A stretch of 64,000 nucleotides of DNA, taken from assembly GCA_035222895.1 (NCBI GenBank), contig JAVYIG010000893.1, positions 361,273-425,272 on the forward strand, in the 5' to 3' direction. Positions 43,201 to 54,040 of this stretch are shown one piece after another; the first letter of the stretch is position 1; the number at the start of each line of letters is the position of its first letter. The notes under the pieces are model-generated. The model did not search any database and was not told the origin of the DNA. It was given only the letters and a program-made list of their open reading frames with translations. Position numbers and translations under genes: made by a program. The stretch comes from Strongylocentrotus droebachiensis. Its lineage: Eukaryota > Echinodermata > Echinoidea > Camarodonta > Strongylocentrotidae.

Positions 43201-43880
43201 TGGTTTTCACACGCACAGTTGCACGCTTGGCTTTTCTTTTACCGATGGTTTCTTTCCCCGTCATATAAAAAAACACGTAAACATTATCTGCGCAGGAATC
43301 AGAGGAAGATTGAAACAGAGCAGGAAAATTTCCATGGCTCTTCCTATCGCTCAGTCGTGTTATTTTAAGTAGCTGTCTTAGAATTGCGCCAGCATCCACA
43401 CGGCAGCTTGAAAATATATATGGATATTTTCAGTCGAGGTGATGAGAGTTGAATCGCTGGAAGCATTCACCATGTTCATTCATCTTCAAGATGTTGAACA
43501 ACTCACTACGCTTGTTTTGCAAAGTGACATAATTTTGGTAACTTGCATCTGATCTCTTTTAGTACGAATATAGGGTTTGTGAGCGTGTTTCAGAAAAATG
43601 TATTGGCCTTTACAATTCATGGCATGGATATCTACTTGAACCCCACGATGGGCAAATATTGACAAACGTTGAACAGACTATTCATGTTTGTAGCAAGACT
43701 TTCCTTGATACAATGCTGTTTATGTTGTACTCGATCAACGATTATATTCTCACACGAGCTACTGTCAACGCGCAGAACGGTTTACTAAAAACTGGGAGCT
43801 GGAAAAAATGATGTATCTGCTGACGACAACGTACCATCTTCTGCAATGCTTTGAGTAAAATACATGGAAAATATTTCACC

Positions 43881-45143
43881 ATGTTGGCTCTAAGATACAT
43901 ACTTGCAGTGTTGATTCGCAGTGTTTTAATGGTACTGGGAATTCCTGGGAATGGCCTCATCATCATCGTCTACCTTAAGAAGCATCGTAAAACGGGAACA
44001 GACGTCTTCATTCTTGGACTTGCCATAGTCGATTTCATCGTTTGCACGAGTTTTCCGCTAAAGATATATTCTTACATAACATCACAGTTTTCAAATGACG
44101 TCCTGTGTAAGCTAATGCACTTCATCATATACTGGAGCACCTATCTTGGGACGTTCTTGACCACCGTCATCACGGTTGATCGTTATATCGCCGTGTGTAA
44201 ACCATTGAAGCGAAGAGTATCACCTAAACAGGCGGTTATCATCATCTCGTCCTGCTCCGTCCTGGCAGCATTCTGCGCCATACCCTCCGTTTCAAAGACA
44301 GGCATCGCGACCTATGGTCCCGCCGTTTCCAAGTGCTCTTACATTTACGATAACCTTGCCTATGCTCAAATCATTGCCTACTTAAATGACACTCTGTTCT
44401 ACAGTTGCCTGGCTCTGATCACGTTCCTGTATACCCTGATCTGGATAGCGGTACGTCGTCGGGCCAGGGTACGCGTGGAGAAACTGGGTGGTGCCAACAG
44501 TATATCTGGAAACGTAAGACCAACGCAGATTTCCATGATGCCATCCGAAGCTTGGGCGGGTGAGGAAGGTACGAATTCGAAGAGCCCGACTGAAGGGCAC
44601 AAGACACAGGTTCAGAGCAACTATGCTGCAAAGACCGTTGGCCAGTCCTCCAATGATGAGGCTGGGGCATCCAGGGACCAGTCCACAGGAGGACGTGGCG
44701 ACGCCTCCGACCTTCTCTCTGTTGAGCCTAATTCTAATCAAGGTAAACCTGTTTTTGCTGGAAATCATCTCGCTCCTCCTCCTCCTACTCCTACTCCTGG
44801 TGGTAGCGTTAGCGTTAACCACGGTGCAATGGCGAAGCCCTCAAAGGCAGTTGCCCCAGCCCAGATCATCCGGACAAACAACAAGACAACCGTCATGATC
44901 TTCATCATCACGGTCATATTTTTCCTCTCCTGGATCCCGACCAAAATCTGGGACTACTACCCAAACATCAAATTCACTTGGATCCAAACGGATCCAGTGA
45001 AATACAACTTCTTCTACGTCTCTCTGTTCGCTGTGAATCTCAACCAGGTGATAAACCCCTTCATCTACAGTTTCGTCAACGTTCAGTTCAGGCGGGAATG
45101 CGTCACAGTGATGAGGCATATCCGACAATGCAGATTATCTTAA
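43881..45143 (+). CDS. Class A (rhodopsin-like) GPCR, intronless, paralogue 2
   Basis: A 420-residue receptor from ATG 43881 (CACCATG). An in-frame ATG ten codons upstream is not shared with paralogue 1. N24, D51, Cys 76, DRY 100-102, NDT, SWIP and NPFIY are all conserved with the receptor at 34027-35262, in the same orientation ~9.9 kb away. The third intracellular loop is diverged and contains a Pro/Thr run (PPPPTPTPG) made by a small CTC/ACT repeat. TM6-TM7 and the tail are almost identical in DNA to paralogue 1, as is the first ~47 bases; the middle is clearly more diverged. No splice sites or frameshifts, so the gene looks functional. Ligand and G-protein coupling cannot be read from sequence. 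Confidence 0.93.
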   Translation: MLALRYILAVLIRSVLMVLGIPGNGLIIIVYLKKHRKTGTDVFILGLAIVDFIVCTSFPLKIYSYITSQFSNDVLCKLMHFIIYWSTYLGTFLTTVITVDRYIAVCKPLKRRVSPKQAVIIISSCSVLAAFCAIPSVSKTGIATYGPAVSKCSYIYDNLAYAQIIAYLNDTLFYSCLALITFLYTLIWIAVRRRARVRVEKLGGANSISGNVRPTQISMMPSEAWAGEEGTNSKSPTEGHKTQVQSNYAAKTVGQSSNDEAGASRDQSTGGRGDASDLLSVEPNSNQGKPVFAGNHLAPPPPTPTPGGSVSVNHGAMAKPSKAVAPAQIIRTNNKTTVMIFIITVIFFLSWIPTKIWDYYPNIKFTWIQTDPVKYNFFYVSLFAVNLNQVINPFIYSFVNVQFRRECVTVMRHIRQCRLS

Positions 45144-45206
45144 CAGTCTAGGGCATTTCGTTTGATCGCTTACTTTTATTTTTGGTTTATTGATGTCTCT
45201 GCAAAT

Positions 45207-45875
45207 CAGTGGCGAAGCGTGAGATCAGTCATGGGTTGGGGGCACCAGTCTCTAGTCTACTGCATCAGTGTTTTTTTTAACTTTTTTTTTTTTTAAAGTT
45301 AAGTCACCCTTTTAGGTTATTTGTTTTTTAGATTATTTGTTTTCTATCCCTTGTATACATAGACGTACGGTCACATTATCGCCAGATGCCTTAAGGGCCC
45401 CGATCTTGCCAGAAAATATACTATCCGGATATCAATTATTGCGAGCTACCGTAAAAAGGGGCACTTTTATTATGAAAACAATGTTATCCACTCATCATTT
45501 TACAATAGATGAAATGTAGAATTATATATTCCGTCATCTCGTTGCCAGAAATCGTCCTGATTTATCAATTTTCAGCGAGCGAAAAAAAAAGCACTTTTAT
45601 TTTGCCAAACTTTTATTTCGATATAAGAGTACGATAAATACGGTTATATTTGGGCGCCATGCTGTGCGTATTTCAAGCATGACGATATTCGGACAGCGGG
45701 GTGCTCGAATATCGTCATATCATCGAATGGGGATATACCTCGCTGTATATACATGCAACTACTTAGTATCCCGTTTTCGAGCACGCCATCTTCTTATGTC
45801 ATTTAATGTGTTTGTCATTCGATTAGGGTGGCACATGCCCCCACCGCCCCCCCCCCCCCCGTAGCTACTTATTAG
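45207..45875. mobile_element. Relative of the hAT-like element at 31658
   Basis: The left end CAGTGGCGAAGC and right end C-run plus GTAGCTACTTATTAG match the ends at 31658 and 33414. Internal blocks (GACGTACGGTCACATT, GGGGCACTTTTATTATG, ATCGTCCTGATTTATCAA) also match. No clean target duplication was found. It begins about 60 bases after the stop of GPCR paralogue 2. Confidence 0.65.
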
Positions 45876-46687
45876 GGAGGTGTCATAGGTGTCATATCGT
45901 TTGCCACTCAGACCTTACCCCCGTACTATATATGCAAATAAAATGATCGCATGTATCTAAACATAATTCATCTATAAAATTAAATATGTTTTAACTACAA
46001 GCAAAAATAAATAAAGTTTGCTGTTGTATAGTCCGTGTAATATATGCCGCGTACCAAATTATAGGCCTTTGATTTGTCAAAATTGTAGGCAAGAAATTTG
46101 TTACTGACTGCCGGGCAGTATAGCGAAAAATTGCACGTCTAATATTTCTGTAGTAACGAAGAATTATAGATCATTCCAAGTCTGTATGCAAATTTAATTG
46201 AAGACTCCATAGAAGAAAGCTATCTACATAAAAGACTTAATATTTTTTAAATAAAAAAAGCCAAAAAAAGTTTAGGGCTCAAAATTCAAATACAGCTCAT
46301 ACTAGCTACGCCCCTTGCATACCCCTTAATGGAAATTGAGGGCAAAATGGGGGCCTCAAATATTATTACCGATGATCGTCTCCGAAAAAAGAGGGGAAAC
46401 CTGATAAATGGGGTGTCGCATCCTAAAAACCAATCTCCTTCAAGAAACATCGCTTAGCGGATAACCAACAAGGAGCAAAATGGGATCGTAAAATTTACAT
46501 TTTTGTCGAAGATCTTGCAGAAAAAAAACTGATTAATTGGGTGTCACGTCCTCAAATCCAGCCCCTTCTAGCAAAGCCCCTTGCGTATAACCGCCAAGGG
46601 AAAATTTAAGGTAAAATGGTGGTTCTAAAATACAGATTAAATAATGTTTTTGCTGAAGGAGCTGTCGAAGGGATATTATATCCTTAA

Positions 46688-46920
46688 AGATAAAGTTCAG
46701 TTCTGGTCACATGATTGCAATGTGAAAGAAACGGTGTGGAATTGATCAGAACCGGTTGATCATGTAGCATATAAGAATATGTGTGTACTACAAGGTTCTG
46801 GAATCATCAAAATGATAAGAAGTTTGGCCCATTTTTGGTAAGAGTAACAAGCACTTTACACAGAAAGATGTATATGGACTACACAAACATATGCCATAAA
46901 AATCGGGCCTCATTTTTAAG
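46688..46920. mobile_element. TTAA MITE family member, left half
   Basis: TTAA at 46684-46687 is followed by AGATAAAGTTCAGTTCTGGTCAC and the family block GATTGCAATGTGAAAGAAACGG shared with 32819 and 49834. The matching right end was not found, so it is probably truncated. Confidence 0.6.
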
Positions 46921-47743
46921 CTGTTACCTGTCATATTTAGAATATAAAGGCATTTGAAGAGCCTAACTTTTCAGGCAACATTTTTTCTCTGATGTTCTTC
47001 CACACTTGCATAATAACAATGAAAATACTTACAAGTTATTTTTAACCTTTCCCCAGACCAAAACCTTCTCTTTGCGTAAAACCCACAAGCGAAATAGGGG
47101 CAAAAAGGCGGAAATGAAAGAATAACAGATTCTTTACTAAGGAGGTAAAATTGTTGTTCTCTCGGTAGTCAATAAACAGTAACTAGATTTCGTTTAATTT
47201 TTCATTGGAGTCACTACTTCTACATGGTGCATCTATTTTGCTCACCGTGTGGGAAGGTGGTAACAGTTTGCCAAGCGTATTCAAGTTTTATGGTCATATC
47301 TTTCGTAGAACGCCTAGAAATCAACTATTTATTTAACTTGTCGCGTACGGGCAAACCTGTATAGATGGAATCCCTTTTTATATATTAGTTGTTGCTATGC
47401 TTGGCAATTCTATTGTACTATTCATAATGTGAATAACACATTTTCAAAATCAAAAAGATTTATCTATTAACAAAATACTGGAATACTTATAGTTAATTAA
47501 AAATCGATAAGCAAGAACAGATATTAATTTTATCGAAAGATGATGATATTTTTTTCATCAAATTTCTAATCAGTGAAATACTATGAGACTTTATTTACAA
47601 AGAAACTTGCAAAGAAGTTTGTTACCAATTACGTGATTCTTCTTCTTTCTTATCGTAACTGACGGTGAAAATGTCACATTTGACGGTCACATCTGACGTT
47701 GCACATGTAACGTCAACAGTTCTGTCAGTCTTGTGAAACTCCT

Positions 47744-48054
47744 GGGGGTGTTTCACAAAGATTCTAAGTCGAACTTAACTCTAAGTTGAACTTGAAAGTT
47801 ATGGAGAGCCATTTGTAGCCTCAAAATAAAATATATTCAAGAGCAAAAAATCAAGTATTTTAGACTTTCCATAAATTCCACATCAAGAACATGAAATCTC
47901 TCATGATAATAGAAAATACGAATGATTTGAATCAACATTTTATGCCTTTTAAAATAACTTTTACAAAATATTTTCAAGGATGCTAATGGCTTTCCATAAC
48001 TTTTAAGTCCAACTTAGAGATAAGTTCGACTTAGGATCTTTGTGAAACACCTCC
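47744..48054. mobile_element. Foldback MITE with long inverted ends
   Basis: The left end GGGGGTGTTTCACAAAGATT continues into CTAAGTCGAACTTA. The right end TAAGTTCGACTTAGGATC continues into TTTGTGAAACACCTCC. Subterminal blocks (AAGTTATGGA / TCCATAACTT) are also inverted. It shares its terminal motif with the 37418 element. Confidence 0.8.
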
Positions 48055-49419
48055 CTGGACTTAACCCATTGACTACTGAATTCTCTAATCCCCATTGTCT
48101 TTAACAGGGACCACCAGGTTCCAGTAGGCAATGGGCTAAAATGAAAATTGTTTGTTTCAATTGCGCAGTGCAAAATTGAATAATGAATAACTTTCCTGTG
48201 CAATTTTATGTTGTAATACCGTGTCAGAAATCAGCTCATGATGAGAGGGTCTTGATAATCTTGCTGCACAAAGGGAATGAAAACCAGTGAATTTGTAACT
48301 ATCAAATGGTCATTCTTTTGTGTAGGTGGACAACTTTCCCCAGGAAACTACCCCTGAAAAAAACGTCTCAAGGACACGTGGACAATACCCCAGACAACTT
48401 CCCCTAGGACAATTCCCCCGGACTTGTCCACCTGAAAATTACTCTCGCCCAACTAACCATAGGGAGAGTACAATTTGGGCGTAGTTGTTCGGAATTAATT
48501 GTCCTAGGTATAGTTTTCCGTATATCGGTGTTTGCCCAAGGCTGATAGTCGTAGTTCTAGGTGAGTTGTCCTAGAATCTCTCTTAACTTACTCTACATAA
48601 TATGTCATGCGGTGGACAACAGGATATGGAAGAAGTACTACCGCCAGTGGGCAAGTGACCTTTGAGAACTGGTGTAATGTTTTTTCTTCTATTTTAGTCA
48701 GAAACAGGTAGATGACAGTTCAAACTGTACAACATTTCTTGGGATGGTGCAATGTACAGGATCTATGATTCAGTATTCAACTTTAAACAAGTGTTGCTGA
48801 AGACACAGGTTTCAGGTCTATATGTATAATCGGTAGAGCGAATTGCTCGTTGGCCTTATAGCATGAATTAATGTATACATAAACAGTACAATGTATTTCA
48901 TCGAGTTTTAAAATATTTTTGATTCCTACTTGTGTGTTTGCAAAATTTGAGGTATAACGTGTGTAAGAACATACTGTATTCTTGTAAATATGTATATATA
49001 TCATATGATAATTAAGATAATGTGTCGCTTTTCACCTACACTTTATGCAAAATGATATTTCACATGATGATTTCATTATACTTCACAACATCGTGCCTAT
49101 CTTGTATATAGCACATTAATTGATTAAATGGCCTAAATGTAAACATTTCAAAATGTACATATTTTTCTCATCTCCAGATAAAGGCAATTAACGGAAAATC
49201 AACTTGATATTTGTTGCACATGTACATAAACCTTATGGCTAACGCACTTTAGTAGAATACAATGAAAGTGTTTGAATTTTGCATGAACAAACGTCTTTAT
49301 TATTCTCCCGAGTATGGAGAGATAGACGTAAACAAAATGTCTCTTTGAATTCTGTGTATTTAATTTTTGCTTATTGTTAATGTCAATGTTAATGTGTTAT
49401 CGGTTATCGATAGTATCAT

Positions 49420-49530
49420 AATCATTAATATCATTATTATTATCCTTACTATTATTATTATCATTATTATTATTATTATCATCAACATAATTATTATCAC
49501 TATCATTATTGTAATTATTATCATGGGAAG
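49420..49530. repeat. (ATT/ATC)n microsatellite
   Basis: Degenerate trinucleotide units ATT, ATC, ACT. The Ile-rich frame across it is an artefact. Confidence 0.9.
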
Positions 49531-49833
49531 TCAAGATGAAATGAGTATTATAAAAATTAAACACTATCTAACTTCTTAACCCATATACCACGAAACATAA
49601 TTACTATCGCTTTTAATGTTCTTCTCGATATTGAAGCTGTATATGCCTATATATATCTGCATTGTAAAAATTGATGTATCTCATGCATGAAGAATGGATA
49701 GAAGCAGATTCCATTAGCCCATTAATTTAATGAAACTTGGCGATCACTGAGTGCTCCATTTCAATGATTAAAATAACAATTTCATACAAAAGTTATGATT
49801 GACAACATAAAATAGAAGAATGTCCTTGTTTAA

Positions 49834-50218
49834 AGATAAAGGTGAGTTATGGTCATCCGATTGCATTCTAAAAGAAAAGGTGTGGAATGGATCAGAAAAA
49901 AGTTGGTCAAGTAGCATGTAAGTATTGGTGTGTACTGCAAAGTTCTGGAGTCATCAAAATCATAATAAATTTGGCCCAGTCTTGGTAAAGTAACAAGCAC
50001 TGTACACAGAAAGATTATATGGGACTACACAAATGGTGTTGGGCTACTAACCTTGATTTCCTATTTTTTCAATGCTCATCACTCAGCCAGTTTACATTTT
50101 ATACCAAAATTGTTTGGCATTTGACATTTATTTGTAATCTTGAACATTCAGTGTAATTTTCGTTTGATTCTGTGAGAATTAATTTTCTTTAAAAAAAAAC
50201 TAAAACTCACCTTTTTCT
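49834..50218. mobile_element. TTAA MITE (AGATAAAGGTGAGTT ends)
   Basis: TTAA lies at both borders (49830-49833 and 50219-50222). The ends AGATAAAGGTGAGTT and AACTCACCTTTTTCT are inverted (with slips). The interior carries the family block GTCATCCGATTGCATT. Confidence 0.75.
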
Positions 50219-51317
50219 TTAATAATGGATATAATTATCTTAAATAGTTCTACACTTGCAAGCCCGTTTTCAAGAATTGTACATTAAAGCTAGAGCATAT
50301 AAATCTAATCACTACTTTGTTAAATCACCCGATGTACCTTCACTTCCAATTTATCATTTTTCCTAGCGGCTGTGCCAAATCGTAGGGTTTAATTGTTGTT
50401 CAAAAGGTTTAATATCGTTGTGGAAATATTACGATGTTACTTGAGATTATTAAAACACCCCTGTCAAGCAATCTATCAACAAGATGTAGTGAAGTAATAT
50501 ATCATACTGGCGAAAAAATTACCTGATATTATTAGTTTTCTTTTTTGACGATGAACAAAAATGAGTATTGCGGATTCATTATTTCTTTTTTTAGTATATT
50601 ATATTTTTTACTCTTTTTGAGACTTCCCATATCTGAAGTTAATCGTTTTTTTTCACAAAGCTCTGTAAAGCGCCGGAATACATTTTTAATTTCCTTCTTC
50701 GAGCAACGCCGATGTCAATACTGAATATTTATCAAACTTGTTATTAATCAATTTTCGTCAGCATCAGTACGGCCTTAACAAAGAAGACAAACGTGAGATA
50801 TTTACTCCATTCAATACTTGATTCGATCTAAATCGCTCATTCGCCTTTGACATTTGGGTAATAGGTTTTTACTTTCCTGTCGTGGTATTCAGTATTTAGC
50901 AAAAATTTCCTTTATCCCAATATTTTCCATTTGACGTGCTTTTTGAGAAACCATCGCAGTCCACTTTGTATAGATATATTTAGAACATTTTGTGTTTCAT
51001 AATCGTACAGACATCAGTCACTACGGCCGTCAGTAGATTTTCTGGTGATAATTCATCAAACTTTAACAAAATCAATCGTTTTTTAAAGGAACATGTCCGC
51101 CAAACATTTTACCTTATCTATCTTTCAGTTCACGCGATATATTATAATGTATTGGTGTTTACAGTTGGAAACAATTGGTAATCACCTCTTGTTTGAGATA
51201 TATCTACTTTATCACCGCTCATCAAATAATAATTCATTTGTAACTATAAAGGTATTATGAAACACTGCATTTATTTGTCATGCGTGCATGCCGGACATGA
51301 GCGGTTTACCATTAATG

Positions 51318-51497
51318 AACTCTGATCATCATTATTATCATTAGTATTGTTATTATTATGATTATCATTTTATCACTTTTAAACATTCATACTAACGATG
51401 ATGATGATACAAATATTGATGATACATGTAATGATGATAAATATAATAATAATAATGATAACAATTATAATAATAATAATAATAATAAAAGTAATAA

Positions 51498-51553
<56 letters not shown>

Positions 51554-51640
51554 AATAATGATAATAATAATAATGATAATAATGATAACGATGATAATGG
51601 CAATAATAATGATGACAATTATAATAATAATTATAAAAAC
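51318..51640. repeat. (AAT/GAT)n microsatellite array
   Basis: About 320 bp of AAT and GAT units, purest at 51505-51540. Poly-Asn and poly-Ile frames on both strands are by-products. Confidence 0.93.
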
Positions 51641-52794
51641 TAATATCATAAAATGTGTTGTACACACCCTAGATATTTATTCTGGTTTACTTGAAGATGT
51701 AACACCATCCTTAATCAAGAATCAATTCCTTAATGTTATAATTAATACTTTTTCAATGTATTTGCTAATATATTCTTAAAAGAAGAATTAGGCCTAGTCC
51801 TTCATGAAAAGTTGGCTTTAGTAAGTGCAGATAAACCAAATAAGCGCATTTCATAGTGAAATGAAAAGAAGAGAGATGTGAGTTTTTTAAATGTCAGACC
51901 GCTGATTATATTCAGATAGCAAAAAATTCCCATCTTGTATTTATTGTTCCATTATTTTGAAATGTTTTTTTGTTGAAATTAGATAAGGCCAGACAATCAC
52001 TTCTTCGCAAAACAAATGTTTATTTCATGCATAAACAATAACATTCGAAAACGAAAAACTAATCTTCCTTTGGCAAAGCTGTTATTTTTTTGGAAACTAA
52101 ATTGATACTGTGAGTAATTTTGAGAGATTGTGAGAGTGTTCGTTATATGATGCCAAACCCCATGACGCATTGTCAATTTCAGATCTCAACTTCTAAAAGA
52201 GTCATAAATTTTTGCCTAATTTTGTTCAACTTTCATTTACATGTTTTTCTGCTCTGATTTTTCTGATTCCTCCCAGAACAACTTCCCATGGAGGCAAACT
52301 TCTTCTTTTAAAGGGTCGACTGAATCATTTATTGTCCGATTTGGAATGGTTACTTATTAAAGTTAATATGATTTAAAACATTTTGATTATCGGTCTCCTT
52401 GCGAGTTATTCATTATAATCCAAATCCGTACGTAACGCATCCTGAAGGATACTTGCTATTTTGTGGTGAATTGTCTTGATAACCTGTCGTGAGTCTAAGT
52501 TTATAAATTAAACAATTTAATGTTAGAAGTGAAATATGAAAAGTCGTGGCCTCGGGCATGTTATTTCTTTGAATTAATAAAATCAGTTTCAGTAAAAAAA
52601 AAAAATAGCGTCGTCCATTGTATTAGAAGAGTAAAATAATTGTCCCTTTTCCGTTTCTATGTTTGCTGAGAAATTGAACTTATATTACGAAAGAATATGA
52701 ATATTTGAAGAATATTTCCCTAATATATTTATAACTGATGTTCATCACACTTTTGGTAACTACTTTCACTATCTTTCTTATTATCTAATTAATC

Positions 52795-52915
52795 CTCCTA
52801 CTACTACTACTGCTCACTACTAGTTCTACTAGTACTAGTAGTACTACTGCTAATATTACTTTTAATAATAATAATAATACTTATCATTATACTACTACTA
52901 CTACTACTACTACTT

Positions 52916-52968
<53 letters not shown>

Positions 52969-53010
52969 GCTATATACTTCTACCAATACCACCACTTATA
53001 CTACTCCCAT

Positions 53011-53055
<45 letters not shown>

Positions 53056-53150
53056 TACTACTACTTCTATTACTACTAATACTACAACTACTACTACCAC
53101 TACTATTTATACTACTCATACTACTACTACTATTTCTTCTTATACTACTA
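52795..53150. repeat. (ACT)n microsatellite array
   Basis: About 350 bp of ACT/TACTAC units with a short AAT insert near 52865. The poly-Ser frame on the minus strand is an artefact. Confidence 0.95.
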
Positions 53151-53873
53151 CTGCTTTATTCAAACAATGTGGTAATATTTATATTATAAAATAACAAAAT
53201 GTGGCGTATAATAAAAAAAAAACATACAGCCTAATTTCCAAACCGCCATCATCCTACCCTATCGCAAATATACTTTTCGGCCTCGACTCATAATAAACAG
53301 ATGATTACAAATGATGGATTCCGTTTCAAAGAAAAAAAATCTAGATTTTACCGCACTCACCATCGATCTTGAACATAATGAAGTGAAAATATAGGCCGTT
53401 TTCCTTCACCATTAGTTTGATAAACTGCTCCTCTGAATGGCTTATCAACACAATAACACCGCATCTTGATAGACCTTAAATTTGCAAAATTATGCGTATA
53501 GGTGCACTTAATGGATTCTTTTTGGAGCGAAAACACCTGTAATCGGGTGTTTAAGAAACAACCGAACCGATCTCTCGACGAAAGTAAATAAATGTGATTA
53601 ATGAGCCTTACACAAAAACATTCTTTGGCTTTTGTCAGTGGTCCTATACATCTTTTCCCAGATTTCCAGACATATTTAATGGGATAATTTATCACACAAA
53701 CATTTTGAAGTGCTATATACGAAAAACAGCCACCGGAAAGGAATGATGACACCAAATTCACAAATCCTATACCTTAAGGTATATGTTTATTCGGTGCATT
53801 TAATTCGATAAACTCTAATCAGTGCTCTTTTGACAGGCATAGACATGACTGTTGAAATCAAAAGACGGGCATA

Positions 53874-54040
53874 CACTATGAATATGACGGACAAAGAAAG
53901 AGGACAAAATATACAGTTCCTCATTCTACCCTCAACAATTGCTGTGGTAGACAAAAGAACATCCCTTCACTGCTATTATTGAGGGTAGAATGAGCATATG
54001 TATATTTTGTCCTCTTTCTTTGTCCGTCATGTTCATAGTG
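53874..54040. mobile_element. 167-bp hairpin, probably a foldback MITE
   Basis: Arm 53874-53935 and arm 53979-54040 are ~62-bp inverted copies containing GACGGACAAAGAAAGAGGAC and its complement, with only a few mismatches and a 43-base loop. ATA borders both sides, compatible with a TA-target insertion. No copy was noticed elsewhere in the window. Confidence 0.8.

Larger units (their letters stand above)
35263..43880. other. Intergenic stretch between the two GPCR genes
   Basis: Apart from the MITEs and LINE tail listed separately, no reading frame with protein-like composition or splice signals was recognised. T/C-rich sequence follows the first GPCR (35330-35470). Two AGCATTGACATC-like AT-rich stretches, a G run (42690-42704) and short frames at 41362 and 43127 have no recognisable similarity. 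Confidence 0.5.

Noticed and set aside
44382-44898. Antisense frames of 146, 112 and 95 codons over GPCR paralogue 2
   Set aside because: They are shadows of a well-supported receptor gene on the plus strand.
48320-48600. Cluster of GGACAAC/GTTGTCC motifs (such as GGTGGACAACTT and GACTTGTCCACC)
   Set aside because: Suggestive of a degenerate inverted-repeat element, but no clean ends or target duplication could be placed.
53357-53761. 134-codon minus-strand frame
   Set aside because: No recognisable domain, no splice evidence, composition like translated AT-rich DNA. Its length alone is not convincing; RNA evidence could revive it.
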